A stretch of 64,000 bases of DNA from Leptodontidium sp. MPI-SDFR-AT-0119 (taxonomy: Eukaryota > Ascomycota > Leotiomycetes > Helotiales > Leptodontidiaceae), in assembly GCA_020726505.1 (NCBI GenBank), contig JAHLEZ010000031.1, forward strand, positions 496,001-560,000, given 5' to 3'. Below are positions 24,167 through 36,098 of the stretch, in pieces (within the stretch, counting starts at the first letter, position 1; each line of letters opens with the position of its first letter). The position numbers and the translations under genes are program-made. Below the pieces are notes generated by a model. That model did no database searches and was not told the DNA's origin. It worked only from the letters and a program-made list of their open reading frames with translations.

Positions 24167-27100
24167 ACGCCGGCAACTCGAACACTGCTGAATAGGATAT
24201 TAATAGCGCTATCTATTAACCGGCCTTGCTTCTCTAGCTCCTTCTGGGCTTCTTTAATATATACTTACTACTTAACCTCTAATTTGTCTATTATAGTATC
24301 ACTCTCGTAACATATATCGTAATACTCTTTCTTACCCTTATACCTTACTTAATTAATTCTTTTATTTATCTCTTAATCTAAATAAACACTAATACTTAGT
24401 ACTACTTATAAACCGCTTAACCTTTTACTTCTTAATCCTCTCCTTCTCCTTTGTCGTTATAATAATATAAAACTTAAGCGATTGTTTTTACGCTTACTTA
24501 TATGACCTTTATAATGCCTCTTACTTCTTAACCAGTATTATAATAATAACTTAACTTCTTAACCTATCCCGTCCGCCTTATTCACTCTCTTAACTATAAT
24601 TCCGCATTTAATAAATAAGCCTAATATAAATTACTACCCGAACATCTAGCTAATTAATACTTAATTTAAATATATTAATAGCGATAATAACTTATCTATT
24701 TAAATTCTCCTACGCCTTTTGAATCTTATCTTTAACTACAGTATTACTTATATCTTAGTAATATACGTAGTAATCTAATACACTACTTACCTCCTAAGTA
24801 GTGACAATACTACTGTTATATATAATAATTTTCGCTAGTACCGGGTATTCTTTTAACTTCTCGTCTATTAACTTATAAACGACTATAATATCCCCTTCCT
24901 AAACTTATTTTTCTTATACTCAACCGCGGAATACGTAATATTAAGACGGCTAGTAAGCGATTAAAATATATAAACATTATCGGCCCGGATCTTTATAATA
25001 TTTATAAATTCTAGCTTAATATATAGTAATAATATTACCGTTAAATAAATTATTTACACCCCCCTTTTAATTAACTCGCTTAATCGCCTCATCTTTAGAC
25101 GGAATTTAAGGGTATTATCTAAAACCGTATAATATTTATTAAATACAAACTAGTTTAACTAATATAACCCTTATAACTAATCCAAAAACATTCCAAATAT
25201 CTTATTAATAGTTAACTCTAAGGTAATAATAATAATCTAGCTAAGGGAATAGTATTACGTAGGATTTTATTTTACATATAAAATGCCTAATTACTAATAT
25301 TGTTTTACTATATACTATTATAATAAAACTAATAAGCTAATAATAATAATAGTACTAAAATATATACTCTTAATAAGTAACTAAAATAGTAACGTCTTCT
25401 TAACCCCCGTCGCTATCACGCCTAAAATAAGGCTCTAGTGCTTTATAATAACTTCTAACACGGGCTCTTATAATCTTCGAAACCGGGCCTCGCTCCCTAA
25501 TATCTTCTCTAACTTTACGTAAATATTAATACTTTATAATCGCTTCTACTAGGCTACTTAGGCATCTTATATCTCTTTTTTATACACCTGCCGCTTTCTC
25601 TTAGCTCTCCCGCTTATCTTAATGCCTTAATATGCGAATAAAAACCCTAAAAAACAATACTATACGTGACTAACTCACCAGAACTTCTCTCGACGATTAA
25701 TAATAAAATTATCGCCTTTTATTAATTCCCGAGTGTAAATTATGCCGGTAATATAGGTTTTATAACCGGCTTATAAATCCTATAAATTATCCCCATTTGT
25801 ATTATCCTTATCTTATCCCTTACCCTCTTTTAACTTCGTTTTTTCTTCCTCGAATCGATCTTCTCGACAATACCGCCGGGATATAATAATAATAATCTGT
25901 TAATATCTACTAATATTTAACTCATTTACACTTATCTATTAAATAGCTACTTCTCTTAAAATCTTCTAGGCTTGTTCAAATGTCTATATACGGGCTTGCC
26001 GTTAGGCTAACAACCTTAATTACTGCCTACTCCTATTCCTATCTCGGTCTTTTAACCCTTCCTCCCTTTCTTCCGGACTATTATCCTCCTCGACAGGCTT
26101 GGGCTACTTCCGCTTTAATCCTATTTACTACTAGTGCTCTTTTTTCTAACTATTCCCTTATAAAAATAAACTAGAACTTAGCTTTCTTACTATCTGGAAT
26201 TATAACTTCTCTTAAAATAGCAAAACTAATCACAAATAATATACTAATAATTCCCCCACCTCTCGTGGTAAATACTAATAAATAATCTTAATATTCCTAC
26301 TACTTTAATACCTCTTATAATATATAGCTACAAACGCTACCAACCCTTTTTCAATAATAATATTTCGGACTCCACCGTATATTATATTCTTCCACCGCAT
26401 CCCTAATAACTCGGGTGCTTAGGCTAACTGCTTACCACACAAATACATTAAAACCTATAATAACTCTTAAAATCACTCCACGTAACGCTAATATACGGCC
26501 ACGGCTTTCTTCTTTAACCTCCCGGCCTAATCTATAAAACGCCCCCGTAACTCGTCCTCTTTATACATCCGCTCGTATAACTACTACTACTTATATACTA
26601 CGAATTAGTTCCGCTTATTGTCTAAAAATGACTATTCCACCTTAGTTTCTAATAGCTAATTTACTATTTTGTCCTAATAAATCGGGGGAACCTGCTTTAT
26701 ATTTACTTCTTAGTCTCCACTTATTTTCACTATTATTAACTTCCTAAACAACTCCTTTCGAGCCTCTTTAACTAATTTATAAACTATATTATAAAACTTT
26801 ATTATACTAAACCTTATATATAAATATAAAATATCATCCCTAATCTACTAAATCTTCCCCTCAGCAGTAGTAATATACCGGATCTTAAATCTATATAATG
26901 TGAAGGGGACAAAGCCCAATCGTATCGACAAAAGAGCCAAAAGTAGTATTCGTTGTATATGTTCCGTGGATGCAACTCTACAGCTGGCAGCCGACCATAT
27001 AAAGGGGTAGTCAAGTCAGCTGACAAGCTCTCACGTGCCATCCCCACCACAATAACCGATTACGATATAACCACTATATAAGCGTAAGATCCTTCCCATT

Positions 27101-28849
27101 ATAGGCCATAGTTATAAACATATAAACTAAACATTATATTAAAACATAATAAGTTAATACTTTCTTCCCGGCTCTCTTTATACTCAAACCCCAGTTTTTA
27201 TATTATTTAATAGCCTCTTACCGTCTCTTGTATACCTCCTAAACCACTATTAACCGCGCTAACTTAATCACGGCCGAATATTTAGGCATATAATCCTCGG
27301 CATCTAACTATTTATCATCTTCTCGTATTTTTAAAACGACTAACTTCCTAATTATAATACTCTTGTACTTATTGTCTTGTAATAATTAGTTAAATAATAT
27401 AATTCACAACCGCAAAATCTTTTGCTAGATCCGGCCTATTTATTTAATTTCCTCGTCGGATTCTTCTTCTTCTTCTTCTTCCCTACTTTCCGAATCTCTT
27501 ATTTAAGCCTCCTTTTATTATACTAATTCCTTAATATTAGTTTATACATCTTTAATACACATCTGCTGTCTTTTCGTTAACTTATATGTCGATCACTTCT
27601 CGGGTTCAACGTCTTTAAATCGGAATATATAACGTAACAACTACTTGTATACATCCGTATACGTCTTAACGGTAGTAATATTTATTCAACTATTAAATAG
27701 TATTTAAGCCTCTTTATTTACCTCCTTTTTATTAGCCTCAAATAATACTTCCGATTCTACTACTTTCTAAATAGTATAATACTATATATCCTAAATCAAC
27801 TAATCAAATACCTTACATAACATTTGTAACTCCGGTTCATCTTCCTTCACAGGTGTAACCAACTCCCGCAATTCCTTCCTATCGAAATGGCCTAAATAAT
27901 TTACCTACCCTATTCGACATAACCACGAATTAAGCTCCCTGGCTTCCTCCGGTTCAATGATCTAACGATGTTCTTCCTCCTCTATTTGCTATATAGCTTG
28001 TCTTAACTCCTTTTTAATAGTGTTTAAATTAATGTCCCCTAATAATATTACTAAACGGGATTCCAATACTTAAACTTTAAAATACTATGCCCCTAGCCCA
28101 CGGGGGAAAAAATACTAATAATAAATTCTGATTTTCTATAAAACTCGCACCTCGCTTCCCGCCTTTAGCCTGCCTTTCTTTTACGGGTTCTCCTATCCGT
28201 GTTTATCTTAATAATGCTTTTAAATCTTTTATAATTAACACGTAATATAACGACATAGCCTGCCTTAATCGTCTTATAATTAACATTACATGCCATTATC
28301 TCTTAGCTCTCATAACACTGGAATAGGGGGGCGATAGGCGGGGGGGGAAACTTATCGAATTTAGCTCTGACTTGTGCTAGATTAAACTATTAATTTTCTA
28401 GACCTCGTGAATGATTCGATCGCGGTCTTTCTTTAGTATATTATAAGTGTCCTTATCTTTCAAATAGGTATTAATATTACTAGGTAATACGGCGTACTAG
28501 CATTCTGAATCGGAACACACTACTAATCGCTGCTCTGGGACATACACGAATAGATCTATAATAAACAAATTAATATAACTCTTGTATTTAAATTTTAATA
28601 CTTCTACTATTTACTCTACTACTTTACACGTCTTCTTATTCGACGCGTTCTATGACAATGCTCGTAACCTATACGTGTTTATAAAAATAAACGAACTCTC
28701 TTTCCGCTTTTATACTATTTTATGATTTTTATGTTGATTTTTATTCTTAGGGCGGGATTTTGCTTACCTAGCTTATACATTTACTTTCCCCTATTAAAAA
28801 TCCATCCACTAGATAATAACCTTAATAAATAACCCCACGGTGGGCTTTG
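24167..28849 (-). pseudogene. RecQ element copy 2 (full helicase gene, RIP-mutated)
   Basis: Reads right to left. The N-terminal half (26.54-28.85 kb) is GC-richer and less mutated than the others. The helicase half includes motif I as ATGVKKTLLF (25390-25410; family GVGKS/T), motif II as FVFNKYYTVLDNT (DECH replaced by NKYY, 25129-25140) and VYLTATLPP-like sequence further on. The C-terminus is well kept: QKELEKQGRLIDSAINILFS then SVRVAGV ends at 24167, where the R repeat begins, about 130 bp earlier than in copy 3. RecQ helicases unwind DNA 3'-to-5'; in fungi this type is spread as repeated subtelomeric or dispersed copies. The changed Walker A and DECH box rule out activity. A 153-bp LTR-like insert interrupts it at 26899-27051. 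Confidence 0.82.
26899..27051. mobile_element. Solo LTR-like insert with 4-bp target duplication
   Basis: 153 bp of GC-normal DNA, TGTGAAGGGG...CCCCACCACA, containing CATATAAAGG (TATA-like). It is flanked by ATAA on both sides (26895-26898 and 27052-27055). Copies 1 and 3 are continuous at the same point, so removing insert plus one ATAA restores their alignment. The low mutation level in a RIP-ruined host shows a late or RIP-escaped insertion. Confidence 0.82.
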
Positions 28850-29058
28850 GGTTAATATTTTAATAGGGTTAGTATCGTATATGCCGGGGTTAACTTATAC
28901 TCAAATTTAAGCCGCATCCGAGCTTATTTGGACGTAACCCTAACAAATCAACTTGGCTAAATCAACTTGGCCCTCTCAGCAAATCCACGCTAATGGGTTA
29001 TATAGGGAAACAAACCAACTACACTAAAGTTGGTTTTCTAATAGTAGTTGAATTTATT
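28850..29058. repeat. Divergent cap repeat R of array copy 1/2 junction
   Basis: Aligned with R through GGGTTAGTATCGTATATGCC and GAGCTTATTTGGACGTAACC. It is less AT-rich and has direct repeats of AAATCAACTTGG. The terminal hairpin is kept with different bases (arms AAACCAACT and AGTTGGTTT). Limits approximate. Confidence 0.65.
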
Positions 29059-32000
29059 AAGACTAGAACTCTTCTCGTTTTACTGAACTGATCGGATTTA
29101 CCGTAAACCCTTAATTAAAACTCACAATATTAGTTTGTAAATATACTAAAGGTGAACTAAGAAATAAACTATTACTACTATTAAATCTGTTTATCGAGAC
29201 GCCGGTAACTCGAACGCTACTAAATGAGATATTAATAGTACTATCTATTGACTAGCCCTACTTCTCCTGCTCCTTTTGGGCTTCTTTAATATATACTTGC
29301 TGCTTCGCCTTTAATTTTTTTTATTATAGTATTACTCTTATAATATATATTATAACACTCTTCTTTATCTTTACACTTCACCCGATTAATCCTCTTATTT
29401 ATCTTTTAATTTAAATAAATCCGCTAATACTTAATACTATTTATAAATCGCTTAACCTTTTACTTTTTAATCTTCTCCTTTTTTTTCGTTATTATAATAA
29501 TATAAAACGTAAGCGGTTGTCTTTACGCCTACTTATACGACTTTTATAATGCCTCTTGCTTTTTAATAAGTATTATAATAATAGCTTAACTCTTTAACCT
29601 ATCTCGCCTGCCTCGTTTACTCTTTTAATTATAATTCCGTATTTAATAAATAAGCCTAATATAAATTACTACCTAAATATTTAGTTAGTTAATACTTAAT
29701 CTAAATATATTAGTGGCAATAATAACCTGTCTATTTAAACTCTCCCACGCCTTCTAAATCTTATCTTTAATTATTATATTACTTATATCTCGGTAATATA
29801 CGTGGCAATTTAATATATTACTCACCTCTTAAGTAGTGGCAATATTACTATTATATATAATAATTTTGGCTAATGTAGCGTATACTTCTAACTTTTCTTT
29901 TACTAACATATAAACGGCTGTAATATCCTCTCTCTTAAACTTATTCTCCTTATACTTAACTGTGAAATATATAATATTAAGACAGTTAATAGGCGATTAA
30001 AATATATAAATATTTTTGGCCTAAATCTTTATAATATTTATAAATTTTGGCTTAGTATATAATGGCAATGTCGCCGTTAAATAAACTATTTATAACCCCC
30101 CTTTTTACTAACTCGCCTAATCGCTTTATTTTCAGACGGAATTCGAGGGTGTTATTTAAAACCGTGTGATATTCATCGAATACAAACCGGTCTAACTAAT
30201 ATAACCCTTATAACCGGTTTAAAAACGTCTTAAATGTTTTACTAACTACTAACTCTAGGGTAATAATAATAATTTAGCTAAAGGAATAACATTACCTAGG
30301 ATCTTATTTTATATATAAAATACTTAATTGCTAACATCGTTCTATTATATACTATTATAATAAAACTAATAAGCTAATAATAATAGTAGTGCCGGAATAT
30401 ATATTCTTAGTTAGCAACTAAAATAATAACGTCTTTTTAACCCCCGTCGCTATTACGTCTAAAATAAGGCTTTAGTGCTTTATAATAGCTCATAACACAA
30501 GCTCTTATAAACTATAAAACTATACCTTACTTTCTAATATCTTCTTTAACTTAGTATAAATGTCCACTCCCTATAATCGCTTTTACTAGGCTATTTATAT
30601 ATCTTATATTTCTTTTTTATATACCTGCCGCTTTCTCTTAGCTCTCTTACTCATCTTAACGCCTTAATATATTAATAAAAACTCTAAAAAATAATATTAT
30701 ACGTGGCTAACACAGCAGAACTTCTCACGGCGGCTAATAATAAAATTATCCCTTTCTATTAACTCCCGGGCATAAATTATACCTATAATATAAGTCCCGT
30801 GACCGGCTTATAAATCTTATAGATTGTCCTTATTTATATTGTCTTTATTTTATTTATTACCCTCTTTTAATTTCGTCTTTTTGTCTTTAAATCGGTTTTC
30901 GTAATAATACCGGCGTAACATAGTAATAGTAATTTAATAGTAACTTATAATATTAAACCTATTTATACTTATTAATTATAACCTTATTTCTTTTAAAATC
31001 TTCTAGGCTTATTCGGACGTCTATAAACAGGACTACCGTTAGGCTAATAACCTCTTTTAACCCCTTTAGTCCTCGTCTTCGCCCTCTTCTCTTTAATTAT
31101 CTCTTTCCCGCTTTTTAAAAATGTTATTACTTTCCTTAGACTTCTGTTACTTTCACTTTAGGCCTATTTACTACCGGTGCTCTTTCTTTTGACTATCTTC
31201 TTATAAAAATGAACTACTACTCGATTTCCCTGTCGCCTAAAACTATAACTTTTTTTTAAAATAATAACACTAACTATAAATAATATACTAATAACTCCTT
31301 AACCTCTCTTAGTAAATACTAGTGCACGATCTTAATATTTCTATTACTTTAATAACCCTTATAATACGTGGCCACGAACGTAATTAAACCTTCTTTAATA
31401 AAAATGTTTTATACGCCACTATACGCCGTGTTCTTTTACTGTATTCCTAATAACTCCGGTGCTTTAGCTGGCTAACTACCGTATAAATGTATTAAAACTT
31501 ATAATAACTCTTAAAACCACTTTACGTAGCGCTAATACGCGGCTACGGCTTACTTCTTTAACCTCCCCGCACTATCTATAAACTGCCCTCTTAACTGCTT
31601 CTTTTTATATATCCTCTTGTATAACTACTATTACTTATATATTACGAACTAATTCTACTTATCGTCTAAAAACGACTACTTTACTTAGGTCTTAGACAGC
31701 TAATTTACTATTTTGTCTTAATAAATCAGTAGTACTTATTTCACATTTACTTCTCTATCTTTATTTATTATAACTACTATTAACTTCTTAAATAACTCCT
31801 CTCTTACTTTCTTAATTAACCTATAAATTATACCCCGGAATTGGTTTATATTAAACCGGATTTTAAGATACAAAATATTATTCTTAATTTATTAAATCTT
31901 CCTTGTAATAGTAGTAATATATTAAATTTTAAAATCGTACGACCGATTACAGTATAACTATTATATAAGCTTAAGATCTTTACTATTATAGGTTATAGTT

Positions 32001-33684
32001 ATAAACAAACGAACTAAACCCTAAGTTAAAACGTAATAACTTAATGTTCTCTCCTTAACTACCTCTAAACTTAAACTACGCTCTTAGTATTATATAATAG
32101 CCTCCCGTCGCCGCTTATACGCCTTTTAAACCACTATTAACTAAGCTAACTCAATTACGGTCGAATATTTAGGCGTGTAATCCTCGAGATTTAACTACTT
32201 ATTATCTTCTCATATTTTTAAAATAATTAACTTATTAATTAATATACTCTTATATTCGTCGTCTTATAATAGCTAGTTTAATAACGTAATTTATAACTAC
32301 AAAATCTACTGCTATATCCGCCTTATTTACTTAATCCTTTTATTTAATTTCTTTTCTTCCCCTCTTTTTAAATCCCCTTCTTAGTTTTCTTTTTACTATA
32401 TAAATTCCTTAATATTTGTTTATACGTCGTTAATAGCTATTTATTACCTTTTCGTTAACTTAAATCCCGGCCGCTTCTTAGGCTTAATGCCTTTAGACTA
32501 AAATATATAATATATTAACTGCTTATAAACTTCTGTATATTACAAGACAGTAATAATATTTATCTAATTATTAAACGGCATTTAGGCTTTTTTATTTACC
32601 TCCTTTTTATTTGTTTTAAATAATACCTTTAACCTTATTATTTATTAAACACAATAGTATTATGCGTCTTAAATTAACTAATTAAATACTCGGCACAACA
32701 CTTTTAACTCTCGCTCGTCCTCTTTAATAAAAGCAACTAATACTCATAATTCTTCCCGATTATACCCTTTAAAATACTTAACTTAACTTATATAATATAA
32801 TTATAAATTTAACTCCTAGGATTCCTTTAGTTTATTAATTTAACGACGTTACTTCTCGTTAGCTTCTTATATCTCCTAGTTTAACCGTTTCTTAATAGCC
32901 TTTAAATTAATATTTCCCGATAGTATAATAAGGCTAAACTCGTTTACTTAAACCTCGAAAAATACGAAACTAGAACCTTTAAGAAAAAACTATTAGTAAT
33001 AGACTAAAATCTATAGTACTTATACCTCTTAGCTAATATATTAACGCCCTCTTTTCCTTTTATTTACTTAACTATATTATTTTTTAAAATGTTTTTAAAT
33101 AACTTAACGCTAGTAATTAATATAATAATATAAAGTAAATAAATACCCTTTTTTATTTGTCTTAAGTCTCTTTAATTTAGGAATCGGGGGCTAAGTTAAA
33201 CTAATAGGGATTAACAACTTATTTAACTCTACTTGACATAAAATTAGCCCTTTAATCTAGTTTACTTCTTTTAAAGTCCGCTCTTATACTTCCTTAGTTA
33301 TATTATAGCTATTAAAACCGCTTAAATAGTGGGAAATCTAAGTAAGTAACATAGTATACTAATATATAGTACATATTATTACTTTAAATACTAACAAATA
33401 AACGAATAAATTTATAACTTAACTTTTTCTTTAAATTATTTAAATAATATCTCCCTTTCTCTTACTCTCTTTACACGTCTTATTACCCTCACGTATTTAG
33501 CACTTATAATTTAAACTTATACGTGGTATAGCTAGCTATAATCTCCGCTTTTATACTTTTATACTTTTATACTTACTTTATACTTAAGGACCGCATTTTG
33601 GCTAACTTGGCCTATGTATTTACTTCCCTTATTAAAAATCGACGACGACTATTATCTCCTCGCAAAACTCACTTAATAATAAGG
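29059..33684 (-). pseudogene. RecQ element copy 3 (full helicase gene)
   Basis: Same gene as copy 2. Motif II reads FVFDEYHTVLN at 30166-30177, only one residue away from DECH, so this copy shows the ancestral state that copy 2 has lost. Motif I is GVKKT as in copy 2. The C-terminus continues past RVTGV with about 45 further codons (SINRFNSSNSLFLSSPLVYL, about 29080-29195) absent from copy 2. N-terminal half 31.57-33.68 kb: INRLKG-like start, later FFLK, NLKAIKKRLN and long charged segments. In-frame TAG/TAA throughout. Confidence 0.8.
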
Positions 33685-33893
33685 TTCTAGTAAAAGTTTC
33701 GACGGGGCTAGTGTCGCATATACTAGGGCTAACTCATACTCGAATTTAAGCCTTATCCGAGCTTATTTAGACGTAACCTTAACAAATGAATTTAATTAAA
33801 TAAATCTTATAGCCTCGGCAAATCCACGCTAATAGGTTGTATAGGCAATCAAATGAATCTTATATTAGATTTATTCAATAATAATGGATAAGG
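33685..33893. repeat. 209-bp cap repeat R at the right end of the array
   Basis: Same 209-bp length as at 23749 and 23958; TTCTAGTAAAAG...AATGGATAAGG. Directly beyond lies aaaagaaagaaattgggg, unique genic DNA. Confidence 0.88.
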
Positions 33894-34089
33894 AAAAGAA
33901 AGAAATTGGGGATAGTGTATATGTGATTTGCCTCGATTTCCTCTAACTCCGTAACATGTGATCCCTAAGGGATTTGCCTATTAGTAGGGATAGAGTTTTA
34001 TTATATTTATAAAATATATTCATAAACTTCTTCTAATCCATGGATTGTCTTTACGCAAACAGACCAGGCGCTGTGTGTAACTGGGCTCT

Positions 34090-34584
34090 TTAAACCTTGA
34101 ATGCGACATCGTACTCCAAAGCTTTTCCGTTTACCACAGGCGGCTTCGAAGCGACTAAGATACAAAGAATTCTAGCCCAATTATCAGTTTCATTGTCCCA
34201 TCCATGCATTGTGGCCTGCTGCACGACTAAGTCGTGCTCTTTCACCAGTGTCTTTGAGCCATCGTCCAATGTCAAAAAAATCTCCCCCTTCATGACCACG
34301 ATATAATCCAGAGAAATGGAGCGATGAAGGGTTCCGACCGACTTGGGAGGAAGGTCAACGATCCGAATGATTGACCCGTTATTGGTAAGGCTTTTGATAG
34401 CAAGTCCCATATCCTCCTTGGAATTGACATCGGGAGTGGGCTCGTCAGAAGACCAAAGGGATTGCAAAGCTGGACCGTGGTCTGAGCTCTTGGAGGCAAT
34501 TTGGCTGTCGAAGGCAACGCAAGCTTTGCCTTCGGAATTGTGACAGGTCACGACTCGGCGGGTGGGAGGAAGAGTTGATTCCAT
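34090..34584 (-). CDS. Cupin-domain protein
   Basis: One exon, 164 residues. A single small cupin barrel occupies residues about 75-150: ...SIIRIVDLPPKSVGTLHRS, LDYIVVMKGEIFLTLDDGSK, then VVQQATMHGWDNETDNWARI. The second cupin motif keeps H-x3-N (HGWDN). The first has one His (LHRS) and no clear second ligand, as usual in this fungal subfamily, so metal binding is uncertain. No signal peptide; probably cytosolic. Relatives often sit near secondary-metabolite or aromatic-degradation genes, but substrate cannot be inferred. I chose the ATG at 34584 (A at -3): the frame extends upstream without an ATG and reads like leader sequence. Intact, no RIP signature. It diverges from the CMD-like gene. 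Confidence 0.83.
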   Translation of the reverse strand: MESTLPPTRRVVTCHNSEGKACVAFDSQIASKSSDHGPALQSLWSSDEPTPDVNSKEDMGLAIKSLTNNGSIIRIVDLPPKSVGTLHRSISLDYIVVMKGEIFLTLDDGSKTLVKEHDLVVQQATMHGWDNETDNWARILCILVASKPPVVNGKALEYDVAFKV

Positions 34585-35164
34585 ATTGATCGAAAAGCAG
34601 AGAGACAAAAGACTCAGAGAGTGGTTTTGGTTGGAGTTGACTTGTGGGTGCGAACGGGTGTGGAACTTGTGTTGGATTCGTGCCACGATGTTCAGGTAGC
34701 CTGTATGTCGAATTTTATATTAACTTATAAGTACTGAAAATGAAAAGAACTTACTTTCAGCTTGAGAAGCATCCCCAATGAAGGTTTTCTGCTCCCGCGG
34801 ATGCTTACGGCACGCACAAGCCCGGCAGATGTTAAAGTTCAGATAGACTTTTCGGGCCAAGCCAATAGTTCTAGACGATTGGAGCAACTGTCACACAGAT
34901 CCGGCACGGATACCGCGGCCCCCGTGTAAAGTAAGTTCCTAATGATGATCCCCCAGCGGAACTCTGCCTTCCGTAGAGAGGGGTAAGGGGATGAGGTGAT
35001 CATGTCACGGCACTTTGCTAGTCATTAAAATAAAAACTCGACTATCTCACGTGATTAGGAGGCTTTTATATCTCAGAATTGGAAGCTGCCAAAGATTCAC
35101 CTCTATTCCGTTTTCAATGTCCAACAAACAATCTTTTCACATTGATAAAAGACCAATCAGCACA
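34585..35164. promoter_or_regulatory. Divergent promoter region, cupin / CMD-like genes
   Basis: 580 bp between two start codons pointing apart. TCACGTGA (35047-35054), an 8-bp palindrome with the CACGTG E-box core bound by bHLH factors, lies 10 bp before a TTTTATAT element (35064-35071) upstream of the CMD-like gene. CCAAT occurs near 34861 and 35152. Shared regulation is an inference. Confidence 0.5.
34701..34754 (-). other. Candidate 5'-UTR intron of the cupin gene
   Basis: On the minus strand GTAAGTTCTTTTC...ACATACAG, 54 bp, lies 117 bp upstream of the chosen ATG. Consensus donor and acceptor and usual fungal length; transcript support is unknown. Confidence 0.45.
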
Positions 35165-36098
35165 ATGAGTCTGACCGATATTCTTGAGCAGTATCGAAAG
35201 GAAGAGGGTGCGGAAGATATCACTAAAGCTAAGTGGTATATCATTGCTGTAAGTAGTCTTTTAAGTCATGTTGCCCGCCACTGTACTCGGGGACAGAACT
35301 AAGAAACCCTTTCTGCTCCAATATTTACACGTTGCAAGGCCTGCGCAATGGCAGCGTCCAGCGCAGGTGCTCAAATCCCTGATCTATACCGTATGGCTTC
35401 TGCTAGCCTTGACCTCGAAACCGAAAAGGTGGTTCAGCGCAGAATCAAAGACGCAATCTTGAAAACCAGTGGTCTGTACGGCATTCCACGATCACTGCAG
35501 GCACTGCTGCCACTTTTCGCTATTTTGCCCGATGACCATATCGACCGCGTCAGTCCACGGTGGGTTTAAAATCATATCTAGACCAAACTTGAACAATTAT
35601 CTAATTGCAAGATTAAGGTATGATTCGTACGGCGACCCAGAAGCTACAAAGGCAAGGGAGGCGCGTGGAATGAAGTACTTTGACACCATCTGGACTCCCG
35701 CTATCGGAGAGTTTAATCGAGCAAAACTTCTAAAGTATTCACCTGATCTCTGTAAGTCATGGAACTATCCTAGGCCGGCCTGCTAGTCTTGGGAGGTTGA
35801 CTGAGAGATTTGTGCAGTCCTCCTCAACCTGAAATTCTATTATGAATGGAATCTCAGCGAGGTGGCCATTCTCTCTGCTGTGGAAACACAGATGTGTAAT
35901 GCAGCGGCGTTGATTTGCTCTTTCTGTCCCACACAGGCGACATGGCATACCAGGGGGATAGTGCGACATGGCGGAACCATCAAAGATGCAAGAATGGCTC
36001 AAGGTTTGGGTCTTGCAATCGCGGAGCTTTATGATGCTAGAACTGGAGATATTGAGAAGATAGAGGACATCGATTTGGAGGATCAGACCCCTCCTTGA
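35165..36098 (+). CDS. Carboxymuconolactone decarboxylase (CMD/AhpD)-like protein, four exons
   Basis: Exons 35165-35248, 35339-35559, 35618-35751 and 35818-36098 give 239 residues. Introns of 90, 58 and 66 bp start GTAAGT, GTGGGT and GTAAGT and end AG; phases join cleanly. The product begins MSLTDILEQYRKEEGAEDIT, continues LYRMASASLDLETEKVVQRR and LKTSGLYGIPRSLQALLPL, and ends with the CMD-fold block ETQMCNAAALICSFCPTQA, WHTRGIVRHGGT, AQGLGLAIAELYDARTGDI. The family is all-helical; members are decarboxylases or AhpD-type peroxidatic proteins. Cys residues in the last exon are not a clear CxxC, so redox chemistry is unsupported. An in-frame ATG at 35117 would add 16 residues; 35165 has the better context (A at -3). 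Confidence 0.85.

Larger units (their letters stand above)
21628..33893 (-). mobile_element. Head-to-tail array of RecQ-helicase elements (lineage D/E)
   Basis: Three copies in the same orientation. Landmarks recur about every 5 kb: a block around TTACGAACTAATTC at about 21.70, 26.60 and 31.64 kb, and the block beginning ACGCCGGYAACTCGAAC at 24167 and 29198. In minus orientation each copy reads 209-bp cap R, N-terminal half D, helicase half E. Copy 1 (21628-23957) has lost E; copy 2 spans 24167 to about 29058; copy 3 about 29059-33893. The right edge at 33893 is sharp: AT-rich repeat stops and ordinary genic DNA starts. No terminal inverted repeats or Helitron Rep domain were seen. Confidence 0.8.

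Noticed and set aside
26814..27050. 78-residue minus-strand frame
   Set aside because: Created by the 153-bp LTR-like insert joined to helicase sequence.
21628..33893. Helitron or Starship identity for the RecQ array
   Set aside because: No HUH Rep domain, no Helitron ends, and no tyrosine-recombinase captain seen; RecQ is not the Helitron PIF1-type helicase.
34090..36098. Secondary-metabolite gene cluster
   Set aside because: No backbone synthase, P450 or transporter within the gene island; only two small enzymes.
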